Source: Blautia massiliensis (ex Durand et al. 2017) (GTDB lineage Bacteria; Bacillota; Clostridia; Lachnospirales; Lachnospiraceae). From it: a stretch of DNA of 64,000 nucleotides. Each line of letters opens with the position of its first letter. Positions within the stretch are counted from its first letter, which is position 1. The notes beneath the pieces are model-generated. The model searched no databases and was not told where the DNA came from. It worked only from the letters and a program-made list of their open reading frames with translations. Both the position numbers and the translations under genes were made by a program. Shown piece by piece: positions 34,182-46,492 of the stretch. The DNA lies in NCBI RefSeq assembly GCF_001487165.1, contig NZ_LN913006.1, positions 406,545-470,544 on the forward strand, in the 5' to 3' direction.

Positions 34182-34940
34182 ATGAGAAAAAACAAAAGAA
34201 GAAAAAAACGGCTGAGAGCAGTTCTGATCCTGTTGATCATTCTGTTTATTCTGGCAGGACTGGGAGGGATGCTGTATGTTTCCCACAGGGATAAAGTGGA
34301 AAAAGAACAACGAAGAGAGGCCGCATTGGCTGCATTGGACAGTATTCCGGAGGTGACAGCAACTCCGGCAGCAACAGCAACACCGGTTCCGACAGCGACA
34401 CCGACACCGTCATTGACACCGGTCCCGACAATCCTTCCGGCATTTGAACCGGAAAATTATCAGGGAATCTGGTACAGCGAAGACGGGCTGACAACGATCG
34501 ATATTTATGATATCAGTCTGAAATCTGTTTCCTTTACCTATAAGAGAGTGAATGGAAAAGATCCTTCCATGACCGCAGAAGTAGATGTGACTGCAGAGGT
34601 AGCAGGAAATGCCACACAGTTCCGTTTTAAGGATTCCGAAGGGAATAAGGCAAAAGGAGAGTTTGTTTTCGATAAAAGTGGTGAGCTTTATGTGAAGGTA
34701 AAAACATATGAACGGGGAGAGGGATCTCTGACCTATCCGAAAACAGAGTCTATTATGACCCGGCAGGAGCCATCCCTGGAAGTATCCGAAAATTCCGAAG
34801 AGGATGCTTCCTATAATGAAAGCAACGAAAATTCCTATGAACAGGAATCCTACAGCGAAAGCAGTGAAGATTCTTCTGATGAGAATACAGAAGAATATGA
34901 GATTCCCTACGGAGAAGAAGAAACCTATTATACGGAATGA
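34182..34940 (+). CDS. Membrane-anchored surface protein with Thr/Pro linker and acidic tail
   Basis: About 252 residues. An Arg/Lys-rich N-terminus precedes one signal-anchor helix (about 12-32). A Thr-Pro-rich linker (~60-85, 'TPAATATPVPTATPTPS') leads to a compact domain (~90-190, starting 'ENYQGIWYSEDGLTTIDIYD') with a WYSEDG motif seen in small beta-barrel surface domains. The ~50-residue tail is almost all Glu, Ser, Asn and Tyr. Not recognised as a named family. The start at 34182 is preferred over 34176, since 'agaggt' is too close to the first ATG. Confidence 0.7.
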   Translation: MRKNKRRKKRLRAVLILLIILFILAGLGGMLYVSHRDKVEKEQRREAALAALDSIPEVTATPAATATPVPTATPTPSLTPVPTILPAFEPENYQGIWYSEDGLTTIDIYDISLKSVSFTYKRVNGKDPSMTAEVDVTAEVAGNATQFRFKDSEGNKAKGEFVFDKSGELYVKVKTYERGEGSLTYPKTESIMTRQEPSLEVSENSEEDASYNESNENSYEQESYSESSEDSSDENTEEYEIPYGEEETYYTE

Positions 34941-34966
34941 TCAAAAAAAATAAAACACGATAAAAT

Positions 34967-35046
34967 AAAGAATCCCCGGATTTTGGCAATCAGGGAATCC
35001 CGATACAGGAATTCCCGAAACTGTTCCACATTTCCGGGGATCTCTT
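34967..35046. terminator. Long bidirectional hairpin terminator
   Basis: AAAGAATCCCCGG-type arm at 34967-34980 pairs with CCGGGGATCTCTTT near 35033-35046, with an inner hairpin GGGAAT/ATTCCC. It lies between the convergent surface-protein and XRE genes and reaches the end of the latter. Confidence 0.6.
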
Positions 35047-35261
35047 TATTTGATCATTTTTTTGCGGTCTGTGCGGCCGACGAGATAATCGATGCTGGTG
35101 TCGTAATAATTTGCCAGCCGGATAAGCATTTCGATAGGAATATTACGGGATCCCGTTTCATAATGGGAATAAGAACGCTGACTGATATGAAGAATCTCAC
35201 TTAATTCTCTCTGGGACAGATCCGCGTCTGTACGTAAATCCTGAATACGCTGAAATTTCAT
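35046..35261 (-). CDS. XRE-family helix-turn-helix regulator
   Basis: A ~71-residue single-domain regulator. The HTH_3 fold is clear: 'LRTDADLSQRELSEILHISQ' (helices 1-3), 'RSYSHYETGSRNIPIEMLIR' and 'LANYYDTSIDYLVGRTDRKK'. Such small Cro-like proteins bind as dimers. I choose the ATG at 35261, with 'gaggtgag' just upstream, rather than the GTG at 35270 inside that ribosome binding site. It diverges from the yifB-dprA operon. Targets unknown. Confidence 0.85.
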   Translation of the reverse strand: MKFQRIQDLRTDADLSQRELSEILHISQRSYSHYETGSRNIPIEMLIRLANYYDTSIDYLVGRTDRKKMIK

Positions 35262-35358
35262 TGTGCTCACCTCTTCTTTCTATTGAAAGTATAAAACAGA
35301 ACGAAATGCACCCTTGCAAAAGGGAGCAAAATGGACTATACTAAATTTATTATCTTCT

Positions 35359-35387
35359 AAAATTCAGAAAATGTCTATCTGAAAATT
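35359..35387. promoter_or_regulatory. Two overlapping CodY-box-like sites upstream of yifB
   Basis: AAAATTCAGAAAATG (35359-35373) matches the CodY consensus AATTTTCWGAAAATT at 12 of 15, and GTCTATCTGAAAATT (35373-35387) at 11 of 15. They lie about 100 bp before yifB in an AT-rich region. Function inferred. Confidence 0.4.
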
Positions 35388-35486
35388 CCCTTGTTTTTAA
35401 CCAATGCGGATTTCGAATATCCGCCTGACCTGAAAAGACGAAAAGATGGAAGATCGGGATCCGTTTTTTCGCAGAAAGGAATGTAT

Positions 35487-37016
35487 TTGTTTGCGAGTGT
35501 TTTATCAGCAGCGATCTACGGAATGGAAGTACGTGAGATCCAGGTTGAGGCAGATGTCAGTGATGGTCTGCCTTCTTTTGCTATGGTAGGATTTCCCTCT
35601 GCCCAGGTGAGAGAGGCCCAGGAAAGAGTCCGGACTGCATTTAAGAACAACCGGCTTTGTCTGCCACCAAAAAAAGTAACTGTAAATTTTGCACCTGCCG
35701 ATATGAAAAAGGAAGGAGCCGGTTTTGATCTGCCTGTGGCGGCTGCAGTACTTGCGGCTGCCGGAATTCTGGAACCGGATCTTCTGGAAGGAGTTATGAT
35801 CGTAGGAGAGATCAGTCTGAATGGAGAGATCCATGGGGTTGCCGGAGTTTTGCCTCGGGTGATCCGCGCAAGAGAGCTGGGCTTACGCTTTTGCGTTATT
35901 CCGGAGGAAAACATCCGGGAGGGGAATCTGGTGAAGGATATGCCGGTGTTTGGAGTAAAAAGTCTGAATGCCATGATCCGATGTCTGAGAGACCCAAACA
36001 CTTATACAGCTGCGTATCAGGAAAAAGAAAAAACAGAAAACAAACCGGAAATACCAAAGGTTGATTTTGCGGACATCTGCGGGCAGGAAGGAGCCAGGCG
36101 GGCGGCAGAGATCGCAGTGAGCGGTTTTCATAATATTCTTTTTATCGGACCGCCAGGATCCGGAAAGACCATGCTGGCAAGACGTCTGCCGACCATTATG
36201 CCGGAGATGACATTTGAGGAAAGCCTGGAGATCACCAAGGTATACAGTGTGGCAGGACTTCTCACGGAAAAAGATCCGCTGATCCGGCAGAGGCCTTTTC
36301 GAAGTCCGCATCATACCAGTTCCCCTCAGGCTTTGGCAGGTGGCGGCAGGATACCGGGGCCGGGGGAGATCACTCTTGCACACAGAGGTGTTCTTTTTCT
36401 GGATGAGATGCCGGAATTTTCCAGAAAAAGCCTGGAGATCCTGCGTCAGCCGCTGGAAGATAAGGAGATCCATCTGTCCAGAGCTGCCGGAACTTATATT
36501 TTTCCGGCTAGTTTTATGCTGGCGGCAGCGATGAATCCCTGTCCCTGCGGATTTTACCCGGATATGAACAGATGTCGTTGTACGTCAGGGGAGATCACGC
36601 ATTATCTTGGAAAGATCAGCCAGCCTCTCCTGGAGCGTATTGATATCTGCACAGAAGTTCCGGCAGTGAGTTTTTCAAAAATGAAAAAGAAAATTGCAGG
36701 GGAATCCTCTGCGCAAATAAGAAAGAGGGTGGAAGCAGTACAGGAGATCCAGAGAGAACGTTACAAAAAGGAAAAATTTTGCTTCAATGGGGAGCTTGAC
36801 GGAAGAAAACTGGAAAAATACTGTGTAATGACGGGAGGGGCAGACAAACTTCTGGAGCAGGCATATGAGCAGTTTCAATTCAGTACCAGAGCATATCATA
36901 AGATCCTGAAAACGGCCAGGACCATCGCGGATATGGAATCCTCCGAAAAGATAAAGGAAGAACATATCTGCGAAGCTCTGACGTACCGGGCATATGATAA
37001 GAAATACTGGTCATAA
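35487..37016 (+). CDS. YifB/ComM family Mg-chelatase-like AAA+ ATPase
   Basis: About 510 residues. An N-terminal Lon-like subdomain with 'VEADVSDGLPSFAMVGFP' (about 17-35) precedes a Mg-chelatase-type AAA+ domain: Walker A 'IGPPGSGKTMLARRLP', Walker B 'GVLFLDEMPEF', 'RSPHHTSSPQALAGGG' and a zinc-like 'NPCPCGFYPDMNRCRC'. C-terminal Mg_chelatase_C follows. ComM homologues promote branch migration during natural transformation. Start choice: the ATG at 35481 touches 'aaagga', so the TTG at 35487 (giving 'MFASVLSAAIYGME') is more probable. dprA follows after 25 bp. Confidence 0.92.
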   Translation: MFASVLSAAIYGMEVREIQVEADVSDGLPSFAMVGFPSAQVREAQERVRTAFKNNRLCLPPKKVTVNFAPADMKKEGAGFDLPVAAAVLAAAGILEPDLLEGVMIVGEISLNGEIHGVAGVLPRVIRARELGLRFCVIPEENIREGNLVKDMPVFGVKSLNAMIRCLRDPNTYTAAYQEKEKTENKPEIPKVDFADICGQEGARRAAEIAVSGFHNILFIGPPGSGKTMLARRLPTIMPEMTFEESLEITKVYSVAGLLTEKDPLIRQRPFRSPHHTSSPQALAGGGRIPGPGEITLAHRGVLFLDEMPEFSRKSLEILRQPLEDKEIHLSRAAGTYIFPASFMLAAAMNPCPCGFYPDMNRCRCTSGEITHYLGKISQPLLERIDICTEVPAVSFSKMKKKIAGESSAQIRKRVEAVQEIQRERYKKEKFCFNGELDGRKLEKYCVMTGGADKLLEQAYEQFQFSTRAYHKILKTARTIADMESSEKIKEEHICEALTYRAYDKKYWS

Positions 37017-37041
37017 AACAGAAAAAAGGAAGGTATTTTAT

Positions 37042-37929
37042 ATGGAAGAAATACAGCAAACAAGGATCCGGTGTGCCCGGAAGGACAGTAGTGTTTATCC
37101 GGCAAGACTTCAGGAACTTCCTGGTATGCCAAAACAATTATATTATATTGGAAGATTTCCGGATGATGACAAACCTACAGCTGCAATTGTAGGAGCAAGG
37201 CTGTGCAGTCCTTACGGACGGATACAGGCATTTAATTACGGAAAATTCTTAAGCGAACATGGGGTACAGGTGATCAGCGGTATGGCGGCCGGCATTGATG
37301 CTGAGGGCCACAAGGGTGCTCTGGAAGGTGGTACCCCGACCTTTGCCGTGCTGGGAAATGGCGTGGACATCTGTTATCCTTCATCCAGCAGAGGTATTTA
37401 CCGGAGAATCCCCGAAAAAAACGGAGGGATCATCAGCGAATATGAACCAGGTACCAAAGGCAGGGCATATTATTTTCCGGCAAGGAACCGGATCATCAGC
37501 GGACTGGCAGATCTGGTGCTTGTGGTGGAAGCAAAAGAAAAGAGCGGATCACTGATCACAGCTACCTGTGCACTGGAACAGGGGAAGATGGTATACGCCA
37601 TTCCGGGAGCAGTAAATGATGCGCTGAGCAGAGGCTGTCACAAGCTGATCTACGACGGAGCAGGAATTGCATACTCTCCGGAAATACTTCTGGATGAGTG
37701 GGGATTATCTGTGAAAAAAAAGACAAATTTGTCTGAAAAAAGCAAGTTAGGACTTGCAACGGATTTGGATTTGGTGTATAGTTGTCTCGATTTACGACCA
37801 AAAAATCTGGATCATATTATCAGAAAAACCGGTTTTTCACCGGGAAAAACAGCCGGGATCCTGGGACAGCTTATTTTGATGGGGCTTGTGAAGGAAACCG
37901 GGAGACAGTATTATATCAGACTTGAATAA
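37042..37929 (+). CDS. dprA: DNA-processing protein DprA
   Basis: About 295 residues: a Rossmann-type DprA core with 'TAAIVGARLCSPYGR', 'VISGMAAGIDAEGHKGAL', 'FAVLGNGVDICYP', 'RNRIISGLADLVLVVEA' and 'GSLITATCALEQGK', then a C-terminal winged-helix domain ('LIYDGAGIAYS...LRPKNLDHIIRKTGFS'). The N-terminal SAM domain of some homologues is absent. DprA binds single-stranded DNA and loads RecA in transformation. The start ATG follows 'aaaaggaagg'. It lies between yifB and topA, the standard order in Firmicutes. Confidence 0.95.
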   Translation: MEEIQQTRIRCARKDSSVYPARLQELPGMPKQLYYIGRFPDDDKPTAAIVGARLCSPYGRIQAFNYGKFLSEHGVQVISGMAAGIDAEGHKGALEGGTPTFAVLGNGVDICYPSSSRGIYRRIPEKNGGIISEYEPGTKGRAYYFPARNRIISGLADLVLVVEAKEKSGSLITATCALEQGKMVYAIPGAVNDALSRGCHKLIYDGAGIAYSPEILLDEWGLSVKKKTNLSEKSKLGLATDLDLVYSCLDLRPKNLDHIIRKTGFSPGKTAGILGQLILMGLVKETGRQYYIRLE

Positions 37930-38004
37930 ATGCTTTTTTGCCCGGAGATTTAGCAGGAGTTTTTAAGCCGGACAGGAAGGCAGAATGAGATTAGGAGAGG
38001 TAAA

Positions 38005-40077
38005 ATGGCCAAAAATCTGGTGATAGTAGAGTCACCTGCTAAAATGAAGACAGTAAAGAAATTTCTGGGGGCAAATTATACAGTAGAAGCGTCCAACGGT
38101 CATGTGAGGGATTTTCCCAAGAGCCAGTTTGGTATTGACGTGGACAATGATTTTGAACCGAAGTATATTACAATACGGGGAAAGGGTGAGCTTCTTGCAA
38201 AACTTCGTAAAGAAGCAAAAAAAGCAGATAAGATCTATCTTGCAACTGACCCTGACCGTGAGGGAGAAGCAATTTCCTGGCATCTGATGCAGGCTTTGAA
38301 GACAGATACTGCAAAGATGCACAGGATCACATTTAATGAAGTAACAAAAACAGCAGTTAAGGCGTCCATCAAGCAGGCCAGGGAACTGGACATGAATCTG
38401 GTAGATGCACAGCAGGCAAGGCGTATGCTGGATCGTATGGTAGGTTATACCATCAGTCCGCTGCTCTGGGCCAAGGTAAAAAGAGGCTTAAGTGCAGGCC
38501 GTGTACAGTCTGTGGCACTGCGTATCATCTGTGACAGAGAAGATGAGATCAATGCATTCATTCCTGAAGAATACTGGAGCCTGGAGGGTGAATTTCAGGT
38601 AAAGGGTGAGAAGAAACCGTTGACAGCCAAGTTCTATGGAACAGATAAAAAACTTCCGATCAGAAACCGTCAGGAAATGGATGAGATCCTGAAAAGTCTG
38701 GAAGACTGTAAATATGAGATCACAGAAGTAAAAAAAGGCGAGAGAATCAAAAACGCTCCCCTTCCGTTTACCACAAGTACTCTGCAGCAGGAAGCTGCCA
38801 AGACACTGAATTTTTCTACGCAGAAGACTATGCGCCTGGCACAGCAGTTATATGAAGGTGTGGATGTAAAAGGCAGTGGTACGGTAGGTCTGATCTCCTA
38901 TCTGCGTACAGATTCTACTCGAATTTCAGAGGAAGCAGATGCAGCAGCAAGAACTTATATTTCTGAGCAGTATGGTTTGGATTATGTTTCTCAGACAGAG
39001 AAGGCAATCAAAAACGGACAGAAGATACAGGATGCTCATGAGGCGATCCGTCCTACAGATATTGCGAGGACACCAGTTCTGGTGAAGGAATCCCTGACCA
39101 GGGATCAGTTCCGTTTATATCAGCTGATCTGGAGACGTTTTGCGGCGAGCAGAATGGCACCGGCACGTTATGAGACCACGTCTGTCAAGATCGGAGCAGG
39201 TGAGTATGTGTTCACGGTTGCAGCATCCAAGGTTGCCTTTGATGGCTTTATGTCTGTGTACACAGAAGAGGGCGATGACAAAAAGGGCAATGTTTTAAGT
39301 CAAAGTCTGGAAAAGGGTATGGAGCTGAAGCTGAAAGAACTGAAGCCGGAGCAGCATTTTACACAGCCGCCGGCACATTACACAGAGGCTTCACTTGTAA
39401 AGACTATGGAAGAGCTTGGAATTGGACGTCCGAGTACGTATGCGCCGACCATCACAACGATCATCAGCAGACGCTATGTATCCAAGGAACAGAAAAATCT
39501 TTACGTCACAGAGCTTGGAGAGGTTGTTAATAATATTATGAAACAGGCTTTTCCAAGTATTGTGGATGTAAACTTTACAGCAACTATGGAGGGGCTTTTG
39601 GACTGCGTGGAAGCAGGTACCGTACAGTGGAAAACGGTTGTACGTAACTTCTATCCGGATCTGAAGCATGATGTGGATGAGGCTGAGAAAGAGCTTGAGA
39701 AAGTTGATATACAGGATGAGGTTACGGATGTGATCTGCGACAACTGTGGCCGCAACATGGTGATCAAGTACGGTCCTCATGGAAGATTTCTTGCATGCCC
39801 CGGATTTCCGGACTGCCGTAATACAAAACCATATTATGAGAAGATCGGTGTTGCATGTCCGAAGTGCGGCGGCGAAATTGTCATGAAAAAAACGAAAAAA
39901 GGCAGAAAATATTACGGATGTGAGAATAATCCGGAGTGTGATTTTATGTCCTGGCAGAAACCTTCTGCAAAGAAATGTCCGAAATGTGGTAATTATATGC
40001 TCGAAAAGGGAAATAAGCTGGTTTGCAGCCAGGAAACCTGCGGATATGTGGAACAAAAACCAAAAGATGAAGATTGA
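38005..40077 (+). CDS. topA: DNA topoisomerase I (type IA)
   Basis: A 690-residue type IA topoisomerase. The Toprim domain starts with 'NLVIVESPAKMKTVKKFLG' and has 'ATDPDREGEAISWHL'. The active-site tyrosine is Y299 in 'GLISYLRTDSTRIS'. Three C-terminal four-cysteine zinc ribbons follow ('CDNCGRNMV', 'CPKCGGEIVM', 'CPKCGNYML'). It relaxes negative supercoils. 'aggagagg' precedes the ATG. codY lies downstream, completing the yifB-dprA-topA-codY block; a separate codY promoter is likely. Confidence 0.97.
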   Translation: MAKNLVIVESPAKMKTVKKFLGANYTVEASNGHVRDFPKSQFGIDVDNDFEPKYITIRGKGELLAKLRKEAKKADKIYLATDPDREGEAISWHLMQALKTDTAKMHRITFNEVTKTAVKASIKQARELDMNLVDAQQARRMLDRMVGYTISPLLWAKVKRGLSAGRVQSVALRIICDREDEINAFIPEEYWSLEGEFQVKGEKKPLTAKFYGTDKKLPIRNRQEMDEILKSLEDCKYEITEVKKGERIKNAPLPFTTSTLQQEAAKTLNFSTQKTMRLAQQLYEGVDVKGSGTVGLISYLRTDSTRISEEADAAARTYISEQYGLDYVSQTEKAIKNGQKIQDAHEAIRPTDIARTPVLVKESLTRDQFRLYQLIWRRFAASRMAPARYETTSVKIGAGEYVFTVAASKVAFDGFMSVYTEEGDDKKGNVLSQSLEKGMELKLKELKPEQHFTQPPAHYTEASLVKTMEELGIGRPSTYAPTITTIISRRYVSKEQKNLYVTELGEVVNNIMKQAFPSIVDVNFTATMEGLLDCVEAGTVQWKTVVRNFYPDLKHDVDEAEKELEKVDIQDEVTDVICDNCGRNMVIKYGPHGRFLACPGFPDCRNTKPYYEKIGVACPKCGGEIVMKKTKKGRKYYGCENNPECDFMSWQKPSAKKCPKCGNYMLEKGNKLVCSQETCGYVEQKPKDED

Positions 40078-40098
40078 TTGAATAAATGCTTTTCTATT

Positions 40099-40113
40099 AA
40101 TTTTCAGAAAATC
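40099..40113. promoter_or_regulatory. CodY box upstream of codY
   Basis: AATTTTCAGAAAATC matches the CodY consensus AATTTTCWGAAAATT at 14 of 15 positions. It lies 32 bp upstream of the codY -35 box, which points to autoregulation (inference). Confidence 0.65.
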
Positions 40114-40144
40114 CCGTTAAAAATAAAAAAAATATAAAAATGTC

Positions 40145-40173
40145 TTGTAAATTTCCAGAATAACGTGTAATAT
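40145..40173 (+). promoter_or_regulatory. Promoter of codY
   Basis: TTGTAA (40145-40150), 17-bp spacer, TAATAT (40168-40173). Confidence 0.55.
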
Positions 40174-40223
40174 TAGACTAGAAAAACGATTTCTTTCAAG
40201 GTACGAAAGTGAAAGGAGGAAAA

Positions 40224-41009
40224 ATGAGCGTTCAGTTGCTAGATAAAACTAGAAAAATCAATAAGCTTCTGCATAACAGCAGCTCAAGCAAGGTAGTGTT
40301 TAACGACATTTGCCAGGTGCTCATGGAAACCTTAAGTTCCAATATCCTGGTACTCAGTAAGAAAGGTAAGGTTCTGGGAGTCAGTATCTGCCCGGGTGTG
40401 GATGAGATCACAGAGCTGATCGATGACAAAATCGGCGGACATATCGACCCGTTATTGAATGAGAGATTTCTTGGTGTTCTTTCCACAAAGGAGAATGTCA
40501 ATCTCCAGACACTTGGCTTTGAGCATGTACCCGGAAATTATCAGGGAATCGTGAATCCGATCGATATTGCAGGTGAGAGACTGGGAACGTTATTCATGTA
40601 CCGCAATGATCATCCCTATGATATTGAGGATATTATCGTCAGCGAGTATGGTACAACAGTTGTTGGCCTGGAAATGATGCGTGCGGTTCATGACGAGAAC
40701 GCAGAAGAAGACAGAAAACAGCAGATCGTTAAATCGGCATTCAGTACACTGTCCTTCTCAGAACTTGAGGCGATCATCCATATTTTTGATGAGCTGGATG
40801 GGGATGAGGGTATCCTGGTTGCCAGCAAGATCGCTGACCGTGTAGGTATCACCAGATCCGTGATCGTAAATGCACTGCGTAAATTCGAGAGTGCAGGTGT
40901 GATCGAATCCCGTTCATCCGGTATGAAGGGAACTTACATTAAAGTTCTTAATGAAGTGATCTTTGATGAGCTTGAGGAGATAAAAGCACAGAGAAGCAAG
41001 AAGGCATAA
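40224..41009 (+). CDS. codY: GTP- and branched-chain-amino-acid-sensing repressor CodY
   Basis: A ~261-residue CodY. An N-terminal GAF domain begins 'SVQLLDKTRKINKLLHNSSS' and a C-terminal winged helix contains 'ASKIADRVGITRSVIVNALR' and 'KFESAGVIESRSSGMKGTYI'. CodY senses GTP and isoleucine/valine/leucine and represses nutrient-limitation genes when both are plentiful. The ATG at 40224 has 'aaaggagg' just upstream; the in-frame GTG at 40209 covers that site and is rejected. A CodY box lies in its own leader. Transcription ends at a strong terminator at 41057. Confidence 0.96.
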   Translation: MSVQLLDKTRKINKLLHNSSSSKVVFNDICQVLMETLSSNILVLSKKGKVLGVSICPGVDEITELIDDKIGGHIDPLLNERFLGVLSTKENVNLQTLGFEHVPGNYQGIVNPIDIAGERLGTLFMYRNDHPYDIEDIIVSEYGTTVVGLEMMRAVHDENAEEDRKQQIVKSAFSTLSFSELEAIIHIFDELDGDEGILVASKIADRVGITRSVIVNALRKFESAGVIESRSSGMKGTYIKVLNEVIFDELEEIKAQRSKKA

Positions 41010-41056
41010 TGTGATCAGCACTGTCAGATGCTTGATATAAGATAAAGAACGTGACA

Positions 41057-41092
41057 AAAGAGACTTCCCGCTAGCGTGGGAGTCTCTTTTTT
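41057..41092 (+). terminator. Terminator of codY
   Basis: AAAAGAGACTTCCCGC / GTGGGAGTCTCTTTT hairpin ending in six T. Confidence 0.9.
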
Positions 41093-41201
41093 GTCTGTTT
41101 CATAAAATCAAAATAAATAATGAAATTAAGAAAACAAGAGAAAACAAGAGTATAAAAGAGATAAAACCAGAATAATATAGAAAAACCATATCTTAAAAGG
41201 G

Positions 41202-41230
41202 TTGCGAAAATATGTGAAATTCACTAATAT
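41202..41230 (+). promoter_or_regulatory. Promoter of groES-groEL
   Basis: TTGCGA (41202-41207), 17-bp spacer, TAATAT (41225-41230), immediately upstream of a CIRCE element. Confidence 0.75.
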
Positions 41231-41241
41231 AGCCATAGTGA

Positions 41242-41268
41242 TTAGCACTCGTATAAAGTGAGTGCTAG
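41242..41268. promoter_or_regulatory. CIRCE element (HrcA operator)
   Basis: TTAGCACTC-N9-GAGTGCTAG, matching the CIRCE consensus TTAGCACTC-N9-GAGTGCTAA with one change. It lies at the expected transcription start of groES, so HrcA should repress the operon and heat stress release it. Confidence 0.95.
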
Positions 41269-41306
41269 CAGACGAAGACGGAACTTATAAAGGAGGAACA
41301 TAGATC

Positions 41307-41591
41307 ATGAAGTTAGTACCTTTAGGCGACAGAGTAGTATTAAAACAGGTTGAAGCAGAAGAGACAACAGCATCCGGAATTGTGCTTCCGGGACAGGCAC
41401 AGGAGAAACCACAGCAGGCAGAGGTTATTGCAGTTGGACCTGGCGGAGTTGTAAACGGGAAAGAAGTAAAAATGGAAGTAGAAGTCGGAAATACTGTTAT
41501 CTATTCCAAATATGCAGGAACAGAAGTAAAGATGGATGGAACGGATTATATTATTGTAAAGCAGGAAGATATCCTGGCAATCATTAAATAA
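41307..41591 (+). CDS. groES: Co-chaperonin GroES
   Basis: A 94-residue GroES: '[20 protein letters not shown]', the mobile loop '[17 protein letters not shown]' with its conserved I-V-L, 'VIAVGPGG' and C-terminal '[17 protein letters not shown]'. It caps GroEL during ATP-driven folding. The ATG follows 'aaaggagg'. It is followed at 47 bp by groEL and shares the CIRCE-controlled promoter. Confidence 0.97.
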   Translation: MKLVPLGDRVVLKQVEAEETTASGIVLPGQAQEKPQQAEVIAVGPGGVVNGKEVKMEVEVGNTVIYSKYAGTEVKMDGTDYIIVKQEDILAIIK

Positions 41592-41620
41592 TATAAACAT
41601 CTTATCGTATATCAATATAA

Positions 41621-43258
<1,638 letters not shown>

Positions 43259-43290
43259 TTTCAAGCAGGCAGGTAAATAATTTACAAAAT

Positions 43291-43325
43291 GAGAGGGCCT
43301 GCGTCATGGACGCGGCTCTCTTTTT
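43291..43325 (+). terminator. Terminator of groES-groEL
   Basis: GAGAGGGCCTGCGTC / GACGCGGCTCTC hairpin with five T. Confidence 0.85.
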
Positions 43326-43371
43326 GTGTTATAATCAAAAGAAATCAGTAAATTACGAAAGGAAGAAGCAA

Positions 43372-43871
43372 ATGAGTGACTTATATTCAGAACTTCTGGT
43401 AAAGAAGAAACAGACAGGGAAGGATCTTGTTATAAAATACGGTCTTATTGTACTGACCGTGATCATGGTTCTGGGAGGTCTGGTGCTGAATGCACTTCTT
43501 CTGGTTCCGGCTATCGCTCTTGGTGTTGCATGCTATTTTGTAATTCCGAAAACAGACCTGGAATATGAATATCTGTTTGTTAACGGGGAACTGGATATTG
43601 ATATGATCATGTCCAAGTCAAAGAGGAAAAGAGTAAAATCACTTCAGCTTGCGGAGGCTGATCTTGTGGCACCTCTGAAATCCCACAGAATGGATTATTA
43701 CAACGGAAATCAGAAGATGAAAACCATAGACTTTTCCTCAGGTATTGAGGATCATAAGCGCTATGCCATGATCGTAAGAGACAGCGGAGAAACCTGCAAG
43801 GTGATCCTGGAGCTGGATGATGAACTTGCCAATACCATGAAAAATTCTGCACCGAGTAAAGTTTTTTTGGA

Positions 43872-43875
<4 letters not shown>
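43372..43875 (+). CDS. Small membrane protein (DUF6106-like)
   Basis: A ~167-residue protein. A short cytoplasmic start 'MSDLYSELLVKKKQTGKDL' precedes two adjacent hydrophobic helices (about 22-60, 'LIVLTVIMVLGGLVLNALLL' then 'AIALGVACYFV'), and a C-terminal soluble domain follows with 'EYEYLFVNGELDIDMIMSKS'. It matches my memory of the DUF6106 family of Lachnospiraceae, of unknown function. The ATG at 43372 has 'aaaggaag' upstream; earlier in-frame ATG codons lie in the groEL terminator region. The guaB -35 box overlaps its stop codon. Confidence 0.7.
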
Positions 43876-46227
<2,352 letters not shown>

Positions 46228-46270
46228 AGTGTTATTGTTTATTTTGTGAGCAACAAGAAGTCGGGAAAAA

Positions 46271-46285
46271 TAATTTCTGAAAATA
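46271..46285. promoter_or_regulatory. Possible CodY-box-like site upstream of the ZTP riboswitch
   Basis: TAATTTCTGAAAATA matches the CodY consensus at 12 of 15 positions and lies directly before the -35 box. Weak on its own in AT-rich DNA. Confidence 0.25.
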
Positions 46286-46290
46286 GGGGC

Positions 46291-46319
46291 TTGAAAATTA
46301 AGAAGAAGTATTGTAGTAT
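46291..46319 (+). promoter_or_regulatory. Promoter of the ZTP riboswitch-purine operon
   Basis: TTGAAA (46291-46296), 17-bp spacer, TAGTAT (46314-46319). Confidence 0.55.
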
Positions 46320-46324
46320 AACAG

Positions 46325-46430
46325 CAGAAGCTGCATGACTGGCGGAAAGTAGGATTACCTACAGGGAGTGCAGTGAAGTGAGAAGCCGACCGCCTGGGCA
46401 GCCTGATAAGGGGTGTCCAGGCGGTTTTTT
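46325..46430 (+). ncRNA. ZTP (pfl) riboswitch with overlapping terminator
   Basis: The conserved ZTP aptamer elements are present: 'tgcatgactggcggaaagta' opening, 'acagggagtg' and the 3' signature 'gccgaccgcctgggc' (to 46399). The last element doubles as the 5' arm of a terminator, ACCGCCTGG (46389-46397) pairing with CCAGGCGGT (46417-46425) plus T-run. ZTP/ZMP binding would hold the arm in the aptamer and allow read-through into the purine genes. ZMP (AICAR) is the substrate of the downstream formyltransferase, so the logic is a direct feed-forward. Confidence 0.93.
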
Positions 46431-46492
46431 GTTACCGTTCATATCCTGGGATAAGCCCCGGGCCTTACATTAGACAAGGAGGACTGTGAAAA

